This document shows, piece after piece, positions 1-12,144 of a DNA stretch of 64,000 nucleotides. Location: assembly GCA_016859345.1 (NCBI GenBank), contig CM029116.1, positions 5,731,143 to 5,795,142 of the forward strand, given 5' to 3'. The position numbers were made by a program, and so were the translations under genes. The notes under the pieces were generated by a model. That model ran no database searches. It had not been told where the DNA came from and saw only the letters and a program-made list of their open reading frames with translations. Origin of the DNA: Istiophorus platypterus (taxonomy: Eukaryota > Chordata > Actinopteri > Istiophoriformes > Istiophoridae). How positions within the stretch are numbered: the first letter of the stretch is position 1; every line of letters begins with the position of its first letter.

Positions 1-1202
1 GCTCCCAGCGGCCGCTGACAGGGAGCGAAGCTCCGGCATGTTCCGGCGGCTCTGACCTTCGGAGGCGGGCCTCGCGCCCCTCCGCGAAGCGACGCCGGGT
101 CGCGACCTCAACATTTCATTGCGATTATTTATTTATTTATTTTTTTCCCCCCTCTACTGCACCGAAACAAAGCGATCCCTCTGCCGAGCAGCTCAGAAAA
201 CAGCTGCAAATGAACAACGGACGTATGCAAATGGTTCGGCAGTTTCTCACAGAGGCAACAGCGGGAAGAAAAAAAAAAAAACAACAACAAATAAAAAACA
301 AGCGTTTTTTTTCCTGTGCGCAATAATTACTGTAAAACTCTGGAAAATCCTTGAGGGACTGCTTTATGTCAGTGATTAAAGAGACTTATGACTGTGGTTA
401 AAGCTGCACACAGAGACAAGAGTAAAATCTAGTCAAGGCCATTACATTAAGGATTAATATCCTCAATATTTGCCTGTAGCCAGGTTCTTGACAAGTTATT
501 CCCTGGATGCCAAGGCCTGTCTCTTGAAATTACCCTGTGGGGGCCCCTGGTAGGTGGCTCTGCCATCACATTAGCTTAATCCCCTCCAATATGTCTGCCC
601 TGCTATCAGTTTTTTGGGGACGCGAGGATGGCGGCGGCGGCGGCGGCGGAGGAGGAGGCAAGGAAAGCTCTGCCTTCCAACCTGATTACCCCCGCCGTCC
701 AGGACTGCCTTATTACATCTAAGCCAAGATAACAAGCAGGAGCTAATACACGCGCTAATGCTGATGGGCCACGCAAACCGGCGGACATCTGAGGCGGAGC
801 CGGGGAGGACCCCCCCACACACACACACACACACCGCCCGCGGCCTAAAGGACGTCGAATGTCAGCGACGTGAGAGAGATCGGCAGAGAGACTCCGATGA
901 GAGAGAGGAGAAAAGGCTCTGACCAAGCCTGTGTCATTATAGCTCAGGATCAGAGGGGATCCAGGGATTTTAAGAGGACTTCAGAAAGACCTGAAAGACA
1001 ACCTTTTCAGAACCTTCAAAGCAACCAGAAAAAGTAACAGAGGAGCATTTGATGTAAATCCCCAAAAAGCAGCCACGAGGACCCAGAAAAAAAAAAAAAA
1101 AAACAAAACACAAACAAAGGCACAAAAAAGAAAACAACGCATTTAGGAGCAATAAAATATTCTTAGTTATATAATGTTATCAAATGTGTTTTGGTTCAAA
1201 TT
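1..1202. other. Non-coding: GC-rich start, then a possible conserved element
   Basis: The first 110 bases are GC-rich. From about 400 to 620 the sequence is complex with GGATTA/TAATCC cores and no repeats. A C-run plus CA repeat lies at 810-834 and an A-run at 1088-1103. No exon is seen. Confidence 0.4.
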
Positions 1203-1604
1203 TGTAACAGTAAAGACTGTAAAGCATGCCAGCAGGATAATGTATTCATGATTAATATTTAACAAAATCAGAAATTCTCTTTCAAGTGTTGTGTAATGCA
1301 GCACGATACGGCTGCATGTAATCAAATTGAATCTCCTTGCAAAAAAAAAAGGAAAAAAAAAAAAAAAAAGAAAGAAAGAAGTGTGGTTTTGGTTACGTTT
1401 TTCGTTCATTGTAACAGTAAAGACTGTAAAGCATGCCAGCAGGATATGTATTCATGATTAATATATTTAAAAAAAAGAATTCTCTTCTCTCAAGTGTGTG
1501 TAGCATGCACTGATACTGCATGTATATCATCAAATTGAATTTGCTTGCAGCAAAAGGAAAAAATAAAAAAAAAAAAAAGAAAGAAAGCGAAGTGTGGTTT
1601 TCGC
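1203..1604. repeat. Tandem duplication, two units of about 207 and 195 bp
   Basis: Unit 1 is 1203-1409 and unit 2 is 1410-1604. The first 36 bases of each (starting TGTAACAGTAAAGACTGTAA) are identical. The next 20 bases differ by one missing base. Later parts (CAAATTGAAT, the A-runs, GAAAGAAAG and GAAGTGTGGTTTT) align in the same order with more changes. Each start contains the hairpin ACAGT-AAAG-ACTGT. Confidence 0.9.
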
Positions 1605-2835
1605 TTTTATACTCTATCCAGCAAAAACGGTAAACATTTGCATTTGAAAAAAAAGAGATATATATATGGGGATCCTCAGTCGAAACTTTGATCAGCGCGT
1701 TTGTGAAGAATGATCAGAAACAGTAAAGAGACGGCGCTTGCGTGGCGCCGGCACCCCGAGCGGGCGAAGGAGGGCGCCGGCGACTTCGGGGGTTTCCACG
1801 GCGAGCGCCCCGAGGGGCGGCTCTAGACCACGGGCAGAGGTCGGAGATCTACTGCCCCGGACGAGGGCAAGAGCGCGGCCTCGATACGTAACCGCGAAAA
1901 TAAATGAATGAATGAATAAATAAAGGAATGAACGAACTAATGAATAAATAAATAAAAGGTTTCTGGGCGGACTGTTCTCTGTTGGCTTTGGGGATAAACT
2001 CACTGAGCCTGCAACGCTGCAGCGGCTGGAATCAATGCGAGCACGTTACCATGACACTATCAAGACAGATACTGTGAAACACAAATCTCACAGCGGGAGC
2101 AGATGAACAAAAATATATAAACACATCTCCACGCCGAGGTGTAATTCAATGCCGCATTATGTGATGTGGCCCCGCATCTCTCTCTTTTTTATTTATTGGA
2201 TTTATTTACCACCTCCCTCCTCCCTTCCTCCTCCCCCCCCCAGGTTGGTTAATTCCATCAAATCCCATCCTCCACACTCACTATGTGGGTTATTGAGAGG
2301 CAGAGGTAAGGGAGGCTGGCGACTGGGACGTGGGAGCAAGATTTTCCGAGAATGAAAGACGTCCTTCCTCGGAACGTTTGGGACTCGGGAGAGGAAACCA
2401 CCCCGGGCTCCGATTCGCCGCGCGTGCTGTCGCGGACAGACGCTTCCCGTCCTATGTATTTTTTTTTTCCCCCCTGGGTTGACGCCGACTCGGCCCCGGA
2501 ATTCCGCGTGAACGGCCGGGGAATTGTTGATGATTTAGCGTCTGGCTATCAGCAATCGGCGGCACTTCAAAAACTTGCGGGACTTGTGACCTCCTAAAAC
2601 AAGGCCTTCTCGTGACACCCCCCCCCCCACACACACACACACACACACTTTTCACAGACTTCATATAAAGACTGTTTCAACTCTAATTTTTTTCATTTTC
2701 TTCTTTCTTCAACAAATCCTTTTGTGAAATCCCCGAAATTTCTTGACCTATATCTCAAGTCCTGGCCCCCGGCTTGAGAACAACCGAGCTTGTGGTCATG
2801 CCACAATCACAAGCACCAAACCATGTGCTAGACTT

Positions 2836-2985
2836 TGTTAGATAAGATAAAACTTAATGATCCCCTCGGGAAAAAAGGAAAAGGAAAAGGAAAAAATCGG
2901 TTCACTGTAGCAGAAAACGGGGAGATAGCAGAGCCGAAAATGAAGTCAAATAAGAACAGTGCAATAGAAAATTGATAAATTCGAC
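2836..2985. repeat. Possible fossil of a teleost interspersed repeat
   Basis: The stretch starting GATAAGATAAAACTTAATGA and continuing to a TCCCC...GGG pair, an A/G-rich run, then CACTGTAGCAG and later AATAAGAACAGTGCAATAGA resembles a widespread fish repeat of the type 'aagataaractttattgatccc...ggggaaatt'. The family (LINE tail or DNA element) cannot be fixed without a library search. Confidence 0.45.
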
Positions 2986-5292
2986 TCCTGAATGTTAAGT
3001 AGAACGGATAATCTAGGAGAAGGCTTTAATTACGGTGTAATAGAACGGCCAGTAAATAACAGACAGCATTAAGAGGAGGTGATGCGTTTGGACCTTTAGA
3101 AATGTTCCCCTTCGTCTACGATCTCTGGACCCGGTCGCTTCAGTTCTAACCGACCCGGTCTCTGGTGAACCTCGCCGCTTCCCCCTCTCACGACAACGGT
3201 CCCACCTCGACGGGCAGCTCACTTTTTGCCGCGAGCAGATGGCCGTCTCGTGGCGAGACCGTCTGCCGGAGGCTTATCAGGACTCAAAATAACCGGTTTC
3301 CCCGCTCAGCAGTCTCCCTCTGCCCTCCAGTCAAACTTTAAGGACACCACCCCCCCCCCCCCCCGGCTACCTGGGAGAGGCTGGGAGACGTTCGGCCGCT
3401 GCTCCTAAAAGCAGGCCTTGGAGGTTTGTTTACCAACAACCACCGTTAAAAAAAACAAAAAACCTCCCAACCAAACCGAACCCCGGCCCATCTCGGGAGT
3501 CTCGTTTCCGTTGCCATGGCAGCCGGCTGATGCCCGGCAGCCCTCTGTGGCGTGGGAGGTGAAGAGGAGGAGGAGGAGATGGTCGGGGAGAGCGGGCGGA
3601 GCAGAGCGGGAGGGGCCGGGCGACCTCTCCGCGGATCGAGTTTCAATTGATCTGCTCGCGGCCGCTGCCAGAACGACTGTCTCGGGCCCTAATGGCTTCT
3701 CTGAAAGGCCGTTCCATGAACTCGGAAGGAGTTCAGTTGGACGGACTTAATCAAATACAGACAGTCCAACATTATCAGCGCTCAATCCGTAGAAATCCGC
3801 TCTAATGTAGCCATCCCTCTCTTCCACATATCCTTTCCTCAGATTTCATCATCGTGGTCGGGCTCACTTTTTGAAATTGCATTTTCGGGGCTTTAAAAAG
3901 CGAACTGAGAGGCGCTTTATTCCATCTTTTGTTCCCTTTCCTTTTCTGTCAACGTTTTTTTTTCTTTACCTGAAAGAAAAACTGCCCCCTTTTTCATACC
4001 CCCCCTACACACACATTCTCTGATTTAGGGAGTGCTGATGCCTTTTGTCAAGCCTTCCTGCTCTCTGTCAAGAACAAAGGAACTTCTTTTACCCTCCTTC
4101 ATGCCCCGAGACAATACCGTTCAAGGTTATCATTCAAAAGGCCAAAGAGGACGGGGGGAGAAGGGGCTGCCGCTAAGCCCCCCGTCCTCTTTGGTGGCCA
4201 GGGAACTGGAGTGGGGATGTGCCTGAATGGGCCGGCTTAATGTAAGACATTCCCTTTCGGGCTCGGAGGATCATCTGAAAGGGAGAGAGGAAATTTGGGA
4301 GCAGCCAAACCTTGGAAGGGAGGGCCCCTGCAGTGCCAAAGAAAAAGTAAAAAAATCCACCATTACACACCGTACGTGTTTAAAATCCCATTTTTCTTAT
4401 GAGAAGCTGAAAAAAACAAGAATGCCAAGGGGGGGTCAGATGACGCCAGTCATTCTCATTGTGCTCTCATATGTTAAGACAATTTTCCAGACCCACGACA
4501 GTATAATGGAGAAAGAGAGAATAAGCCAGATTTAAGGATCAATCAAATGCCCCATTACTCCAGACGACGCATGAAACGAAGTCGCGAAAAAGGGCAATTA
4601 TATCATAAAAACGGCAATTTTTTAAAAGAAGAGTCAGATTTAATGATTCAGTTCTAAATGGATGGTTAGGAAAAATAAAAAAATAAACACATTTCACGCG
4701 GCGTTGCGTCTCTGGGGAGGAGCCGAGGGGAGCGGGCGAGGATTCCCGAGCACAACCGTTCCGGCAGGGAACGGGGGTCTGAAAAAAGGTCAGGCTCGTT
4801 TACTCGATCGATGCACAGACCACGCCCCCCCCCCCCGATTAAAATGATCCCCGTTAACGCATTAATGTGCCCCCCCCCCCGGTTCATATGCCCTCGAAGT
4901 AGCAGACTCAGTTTCACAGGCAGTGACAGGTTCCCGTTGCACCTTGAGCCGTAACGGCCCGGGTGACTAATCTGTCAACAACAACCCTCCCTGCATGTTG
5001 AGGCATGTGTGCCCCCCCCCCCCCAAACCCCCCCTCACTTGAAACACAAGGCACACATCAACATGTGCAGCTCGCACGCCTGGTTTCCCTATGATGCTCT
5101 GAGTTCTCTGTCATTCAAGTTGGATCAGCGCGGTGGTTTTCACAGGGGCTTACTCCGTTGTGAGCGTTTTCGCTGGCAGAGCTGGTGTTTTTTTTATCCG
5201 GGGGGGGTGGGGGGTGTTTGGGGGGGGGTGGAAGGGGATGGGAATCTGGAGATCCGGTTGAAACATTCTGGAGCGTTGAGAGATGGAGGATG

Positions 5293-5332
5293 AGGGGGAA
5301 GCAGGGGAAGCAGGGGAAGCAGGGAAAGCAGG
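5293..5332. repeat. 9-base tandem repeat, four copies
   Basis: GGGGAAGCA repeated three times exactly and once with G to A change. Confidence 0.9.
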
Positions 5333-7019
5333 GGCGGGGCGGGGGGGCAGTGGATTTGTGAAGTACGTGCGATATGTGATGTGCACAGCGAAGCATACAA
5401 ATATTTTGTGCTGCCGATGGCTGGCGTTCAAGCGTTCCTCTGGCCAACGGTCCGCTCGCTGGTTTTTCCGCTTGCTTAGAAAGCCACATCGTGCTTGTTA
5501 AGGTGGTAAGTCTCCAGTTATGTTGTTTTCCTTTCTTTAATTTAAATGTTTTTAAAATTAACATTACTTCCCTGAACATGTGTGTTGTTGTGGTTCCTCT
5601 GCCGCCTCCCAACGATCGCCTCCGCCAGGCCGTCGGAAAAGAGGCGTGTCCATGGAGTGGACGCTTTTGCCGGTCGGACCGCACGCCCCCTTTCCCCTCT
5701 GCGATATTCTGAGATAAGTTATGTAACAGCATGGAGGACCCCCCCCCCCGTCGTTCCTTAAGTCAGTCTCCGTGTGTGTGTTTTCCCCCCCCGGCCCCTC
5801 AACTTGAATATCAAGGACCGGAGCTCTGTGACAAACTGGCTCCGTGGCCGGTTTGCGTTTTGCTCAGGGCGCATACCCCCCCCATCTCCGAGACGAATCT
5901 CGCCCCCCTTCCCTCTGGTACTTGCCACCTCCGAAGCCTGAGAAAAGGTTAAACGCACATTTGCGATTCCCCATCGGCCGTCGAATGACCCGACAGGGGC
6001 CAGTGTTCGCTCGCCATGTCCTGACACTTTCTCTCGCTTTTCTTGCCATTTTTTATCTGTTGCTTTTCCTGCTGCATATTGGTTCTCTACCGGGACTGAT
6101 TTGTTTTATAAACTCAACTGCAGTTCCTTAAACATCATTAAGCAGAACATTAAGATATTTTTCTTTATGCCTTTGCTTTGTATATATTATTCAGACTACT
6201 TAATGAATTGGATATTTTTTCCCCACCCAGGTCTTAGAGTGTGAGTTGCTCTGCCAGTCTTTGCTCCCGCTAGACACTATAGGTCTGACAACCGCCGCTT
6301 CCACTGCAGGAACTTATCAGTATGTAAAGTGGCTCTTGTCCAGCCGTTCTGCTTTTATTGCATTTGTTACGCGCAACGAGTCGGAGAGGGCCTCCTAAAA
6401 CCAACTAGCCGAGGAGTTGATCCTAAAGCGGCGTTGGCTGTTACCGGTCAATTAGAAGTGAATGCTGAGATGTAAATCCAAGGGTCTGCGCCGTTCCGCA
6501 CGGTAAAACGGCGCAGGGGAAAGTTGGGAACGTGATGCGGCACATTGCTCTGGACGGTGTTTAACTGGACTGCCTCCATCCAGGCGGCGGTGGCGGTGAG
6601 GAAGGCGGAGCCGGAAAAGGGACGCTGCCGACCCGACTGATCACAGTTCACCGTGACACGTAGCTAGGTTTATTTTCCCTGGGTGGTGCCTGTCGGGTTG
6701 AAGCGTAGGCTACAGTGGGCTACTACAGGCAAACTTGGCGGCGTACTCGGCGCGGGGCTGGCGCGTGGGCGGCGTGCGCGTGGCGCGTGGGGCGCTACGT
6801 GGTGGGCTACGCCGTGGTGGGGTTGGTTCAATAAAAATAATGAATGCGTGAGAGTGCAGCATGCGCCCGTGACGGCGTCTCATCATGTCTCCCCGTGTCC
6901 ACCCATCAGTCTGCATCGCGGGGGCCCCGGGCAGGGAGCGCAGCTTGTGTTGTATCGATCGGCTCCGCTGCCCCCCCCCCACCCCCACCCCCCCGACGCC
7001 GCCGCGGGCGCTCTGTCAA

Positions 7020-7180
7020 GGGCCGGCCTTATCTAATCACACCGCTCATTTGTCACACAGTTTCCGACTACAACCGGTAATTAATAAACGCACCAATTAC
7101 AAGAGCAAATGAACCCCTGGTTCATTAGGCACCGGGCATGTATTAAGTGGAGAAAAACAGCATTAGCTCCATGGCTCTGG
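7020..7180. promoter_or_regulatory. Candidate conserved non-coding element with an 8-base inverted repeat
   Basis: Complex AT-rich sequence with TAATTA, CAATTA and GTTTCC words. AATGAACC/GGTTCATT at 7108-7126 is an exact inverted repeat with a 3-base centre. No coding potential. Confidence 0.3.
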
Positions 7181-8756
7181 GGCACGGCGTCGTTCGTTCA
7201 CCGAGCAGGAGACGAAGCCGGGGGTGTGCGAAAAGCACGAGACAACATCTTCTGGTTGTGTGTGGGGAGAATGAGCTTTTCACATGGGGGCGCAGATATT
7301 TCCCGTAGTGTCTCGCTCTTTCCAGCAACCAAAACCCCCCCCCCCCGATTTCAACCATGTCTCACATTGCCGGCTCGGACATTCTTCCTCCTCCTTTTCA
7401 GCAAAGAGGAGAAGTCAAATAACAAGCAGGCAACAAAAAAAACCCAAAAACAACACAAGGGAAAGAATTCAGCCGCATCCTAAAGGGAATTCCTCCTCTA
7501 GCTTTTCCCAAAATGCTGAGCATTTTTAACTTTCCCTTGTAAATGTAGTCACTCCTGTGATAAACCCGAGCTGGAATCTGAATCATGAGGAGCCTGGGGT
7601 GGGTTGGGGGGTGGGGGACCTGTCATGTCAAGATCACCTGGCTGCTAAAGAAAAAAGAAAGAAATAATAAAAAAAAACCCCAAGACGCTGCAGTGGTGTT
7701 AATTTGCTGCCTCAGTTTTCCGCCGAAAGTCAAAGGGAAGATTAGCTTTTGCAATATCTTGCAATATTTTAATGACTTACTGTATTATCATTTTGAGGCT
7801 CGGTGGCAGGGTGGTGACAATAAGCTACTTTACTCACACATGACAAAGATAGAGTCAGAGCCAGCTTAAAGTTGTTTTTTTTTTCCGGGCTCATTTAACT
7901 GAAATTTCAGCAATTCAAAATATCAAAGTGGGAAAAAAAAAGAGGGGGGGGGGTAAAAAAGGAAAAACTGCAAACTGTAATACAAGCGTGTATTAGTATG
8001 CTAGTCTGGAGTTTCAATTTAAGAAGTGATGGCTGTTCCATCCATCAGAGGCGAGCCGAGCCGAGCGGAGGAGAAAAACGTGCGAGCAGAGCCCCAAAGC
8101 CAAAGGCTATGGAAATCCTCCTCAGGGTAGGATCCACTCTACAGGGTCCTCCAAGTGTAGCTCTCCTAACTGGGTCACGTCTGATGTGCTGAGCGGCGCC
8201 CTCCTCCCACCGCCAGAGCCCCGACGGAGAGGCATGGCAGCGGGCCACGTGTCCGGAAAATCAGCATACACCTACGGCGCCGCGCTCCTGCCTTAATCAC
8301 CCTTTACAACCAGCGGTAAACACGCTAGCGCGAGGCCTTCTGGGGAGGAGGCTGAGAGGGGGGACACTGTCAAAGACACTGCAATGTGTGCTTTAATATT
8401 CATGTTAATAGCATCCAAATACGCGATGAATGTTTTAGCATCCTCCACGCAGGCACTGCCAAGACATCAGAACGCCTCGCTGACAGTACCGGGGCCCATG
8501 ACGCGAGTAGCTCTCCACGCCGCCGAACACAAAGCCCCCCCCCCCCAAAAGACAATGCGACGCCTGAGGGATCGGGAAAGAAAAAAAACAAAAACAAAAA
8601 CAAAAAAAAACTCCATACCCCCCCCCCCCAGCCAAGTGTGCAAAGTACTCCACGGCTTGTTGCTTCTTTGAGAGCGCCGTGCTCGCTCACCCCCCCCCCC
8701 AAGCAGTGTTACTTACTATGCAAAAAAAAGATTAGATAAAAAAAATAAAAATAAAA

Positions 8757-8777
8757 ATATACATATATATGGGTGTG

Positions 8778-8861
<84 letters not shown>

Positions 8862-8862
8862 C
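8757..8862. repeat. (TA)n microsatellite
   Basis: About 100 bases of TA/AT with a few G interruptions. Confidence 0.95.
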
Positions 8863-9017
8863 AATATTCCCTAAGCCAACAGGTCAGTTTTAATTGCTGT
8901 CAGCATGTCGGTGTGTGGGTGTGATGTGAAATCCAGTCGGTAGGACTGGAAATCTCAGCAAAGACAAGAGGCCCATTCTGAAAACGCAGCGGAAGCTGCA
9001 CTGACACCGTTATATAA

Positions 9018-9038
9018 CGTGTGTGTATACATATATAT

Positions 9039-9103
<65 letters not shown>
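9018..9103. repeat. (GT)/(AT)n microsatellite
   Basis: Short GT start, then over 60 bases of pure AT. Confidence 0.95.
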
Positions 9104-9105
<2 letters not shown>

Positions 9106-12074
9106 GTTTATTTATAGGTTACATTCAAAACAAGGAATAAAACCGGAGCAGGAGATTAGCGGTTATGTAAGTGAACGGTCGGACAGATGCGTCTTTACAA
9201 GAAGGGTCCGCCGACACCGCACGCGACACTCGTAGACGGTTAGCTTAGCCGGAGACAGCGTGGTTCTGTCAAAGTTTTACCAACCGAGCACATCCGACGC
9301 TCGATGAGCAACATGTTTTGACTTGGTTGATTAGTAACCAAAGAGTTAAACCTGCCGTGTCTGTTCTTAGTTGGGTTCTGTTGCCTGTGGTAACAGTCAA
9401 ACTAGCCAGCTAGCCAGTCCTTGCGCTAGGCTAAGCTCACTAGCCTCCGGCTGCGGCGCGCGCTGTCCTTCTTACTTATCGAATTTCTACACTTTTTTTT
9501 TCTCCCTTCCTTTTTGTATGGATTGATAGAATAAGGTTAGATGTCGACGCGTTAGTGCCCCCCCCCGTGGGGAACAGCGAAAGCGAGGACGCGTTGCGTA
9601 ACGCGTCAAGTAATCCGCGAGCATCACAATGCACAATGGGGCCGTACAATGGAGAGGCAGCGCGGGACCCTGTGCTCTTTTTTTTGACATTTTGTTACGA
9701 CGCCGAATCGGTACTTTGATCCCACATAATCACACAATATCTGGTTTATCCTGTCTGCTCAAGGATGAAAAGCTATTTCTGCCCCGATGACTCCGCAGAT
9801 GGAAAACCAAGCAGATGTCGAGGAGAGGCAACCGGTCCCATTTCATAACAAGATTTACCATCATCTCGCTCCTTATGTTGCCACGTCATCTCTGACATGG
9901 CAGTAAAAAGTCCTGGGGGCAGATCGGGAAGGGGGGGGTCGTTATTAGGCGGAGATAAACGTCAGTAATGAAAACTTTGAGGCACCTTGCCTCCTTAGCG
10001 CTGCAGGGAGTCCTTCCAAACCCGCAGCTCCCCGGGCGCTGACCGGGTGCAAAAGAGACGTGACGGCGGCGCCGTGGCGTCCACGCATGTCCGCCGTGGT
10101 AAAGATGCGATTAGATATGCGTGGCGCCTGAGGGCTGGTTGTTTTATTTTATTTTATTTTATTTTTTTTGCCCCCCTCGGTCGGAGCGCCGGCCGAACGT
10201 GACGGCTCGGCTGTTGTTTCTTTCGACGGGGAACGTTCATTAAATCTTCACCTTGTTAACAATTGTGTGTTTTTGTCAGTTGAGCCCCGCGGCAAACCAG
10301 AAAACCCCCCCAAAAAACAAACCCAAAACCAAAACAAACAAACAAAAAAACCCCAAACAAACCCAAAAAAATCCAAAAAACCCCAAAAAACATATTAGGT
10401 TAAAAACATAAAAACCAGCCAGATGAGTGAGAACCCAGACAAATGGAAACCCAAAGGGGGCTGAGAACTAGCGGGCGAGCTGAGAATGAAACGGTTTATA
10501 TGGGTAATTACATCTGAAAATACAGGGGAAAAAAAAACACAACCCTAATTATCTGAAATAAATCCATGGCTTTATTTACTCCTGTGTCCATTTAGGGAGA
10601 TGTGGAAAAAAAACCCACCCTTGATGTGAAGCAGAACGAACAATGGGCCACTTATTCAGCGCAAAATGTGTTTCCAATAAGATTCTGTTTTTTTCCTCCC
10701 CCCAGAAAATCTTAAAAACAGGACGGTTCCCCCAAAAAATTCCTCTCTGCCGCACTTCAAAACAACACAAGACTTCACACCTCCATTACAGCTACCGCTG
10801 CCTCCCGCAAGCATGTGGCTTCAATCAAGCTGTGGGGATCCGTGTCACGAGTCGGTGGATCCACGGATGATGGCGATGGCGGAGGGAGCGAGGACGCATG
10901 AAAGTCAATGCCCCACCCGCCAAAAGTGCTCCTAATCGAGATGCTTCAAAGAGAGAGAGAGAGAGAGAGAGAAAGGGAAAAGATCTCAGAAGGAAAACAG
11001 ATGCAACAAGACTGGAGAACAACGCTCTTTCTAGGCGGCAGGGGTCTCCTCCGACAGTCGGGGGCGGTTAGAGCGAAATTCCCAGTCTTATGGCATCGTG
11101 CTCGGCTCACGCGGGACCGACCGGCACAGACTCCGGCCCCGTTCCCGAAACCAAAAAACAAAACCGAAAAAGATTTTGCGTCTAAAGCGAGGAGACGCAA
11201 CTTCGGTTCACATCGGATCACTACCGGTTGTCCGGGGGCCTCGGACAACGCCGTGATCCGGCAGGTAATTCGCCCCGGAACGTCACTTAAATGACGACCG
11301 TGGCGGACCCGCATCAGGATTAAAACCATCATCGGACCCCCCCACCCCCCCAGCTCAATTATACAAATCGCTTCCCGAGCTCAGGTTGCGTTAGCTCCGC
11401 GCAGACGGATAGAGCGGTAATAAATTTCCATCAGTATTCATGAACACGAGCGGCTTCTCTTCGGGTGCTTAAACCGAGACACAAATCTTTGGATCTCGAA
11501 CCGGAGATCAACTGTCGGGGATGAGACTGTGAAACTTCACGGCCCAAATTAACTCTGCGTCGTTACAGCGGCTCTGTGGCGATGAGCCCCCCCTCCCAAA
11601 AAAAACCCTGTAATGTGAGGGGTCCACGAAGGCCCCCGCTCGCCGTCGGAGGCACTCGTCCACGGCGCCGCTCGGGATTGAAACGGCTCGAGCGCCCGCG
11701 GCTCCGAGAGGAGCTTGTTCCCGCTCACAAATCGTGACTGAATTTTGTCCGAGACCACAAGTCGTCGCGTATGCAACCCCCCCCCTTTTTTTTTTCTCCC
11801 AGGGATGAATCTTCTTTTTGCTCCTGCATGTTGATCAGCGTGGCCCCGTTGTGGTAGCCTCAAAGTGACTGAAGAGCCTGCCAAGGGCTGTTGAGAATGT
11901 ACCAGTGGACATTTCAGAGCTAGTCAGTCTGATTGATTGAGCCATAAAGAGTTTGTCCGTGGGGCTAACGGGACTCGGATAAAAGATTAGGAGTCTGTTG
12001 AGTCTTGATTAATGTCCGAGGATATAACCTCTGGCCAGTGGTGCTGAGAGATTTATATAAACAAGGATTTGGCA

Positions 12075-12080
<6 letters not shown>
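9104..12080. other. Non-coding, probable LHFPL6 intron with a CG-containing segment
   Basis: 9120-9700 has more CG dinucleotides and repeated GCTAG words and looks like the flank of a promoter. 10280-10400 is a CA-free A/C-rich low-complexity run. A GA repeat lies at 10951-10972 and C-runs at 11338 and 11777. No exon is supported. Confidence 0.4.
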
Positions 12081-12143
<63 letters not shown>

Positions 12144-12144
12144 G
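12081..12144. repeat. (TA)n microsatellite
   Basis: About 58 bases of pure TA ending in CACAC. Confidence 0.95.

Larger units (their letters stand above)
1605..8756. other. Non-coding, probable LHFPL6 intron; mixed complex DNA and simple repeats
   Basis: It holds AATG/AAAT repeats (1896-1957), C-run plus CA (2618-2648), C-runs (3348, 4826, 4871, 5013, 5727, 6970, 7327, 8537, 8620, 8691), a G-rich cluster (5200-5242), a 9-base tandem repeat (5293-5332) and AT-rich, homeobox-site-like islands, for example 7020-7180 and 8380-8430. No open frame here looks like protein. Confidence 0.45.

Noticed and set aside
5115..5732. 205-codon minus-strand open frame
   Set aside because: Pro/Phe/Cys-rich over C-runs and the 9-base tandem repeat, with no domain; a product of low complexity.
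10576..10770. EVRQ motif on the minus strand, thought of as the missing LHFPL6 exon
   Set aside because: The residues around EVRQ do not match the expected TCGYTSGQF context and there is no acceptor/donor pair.
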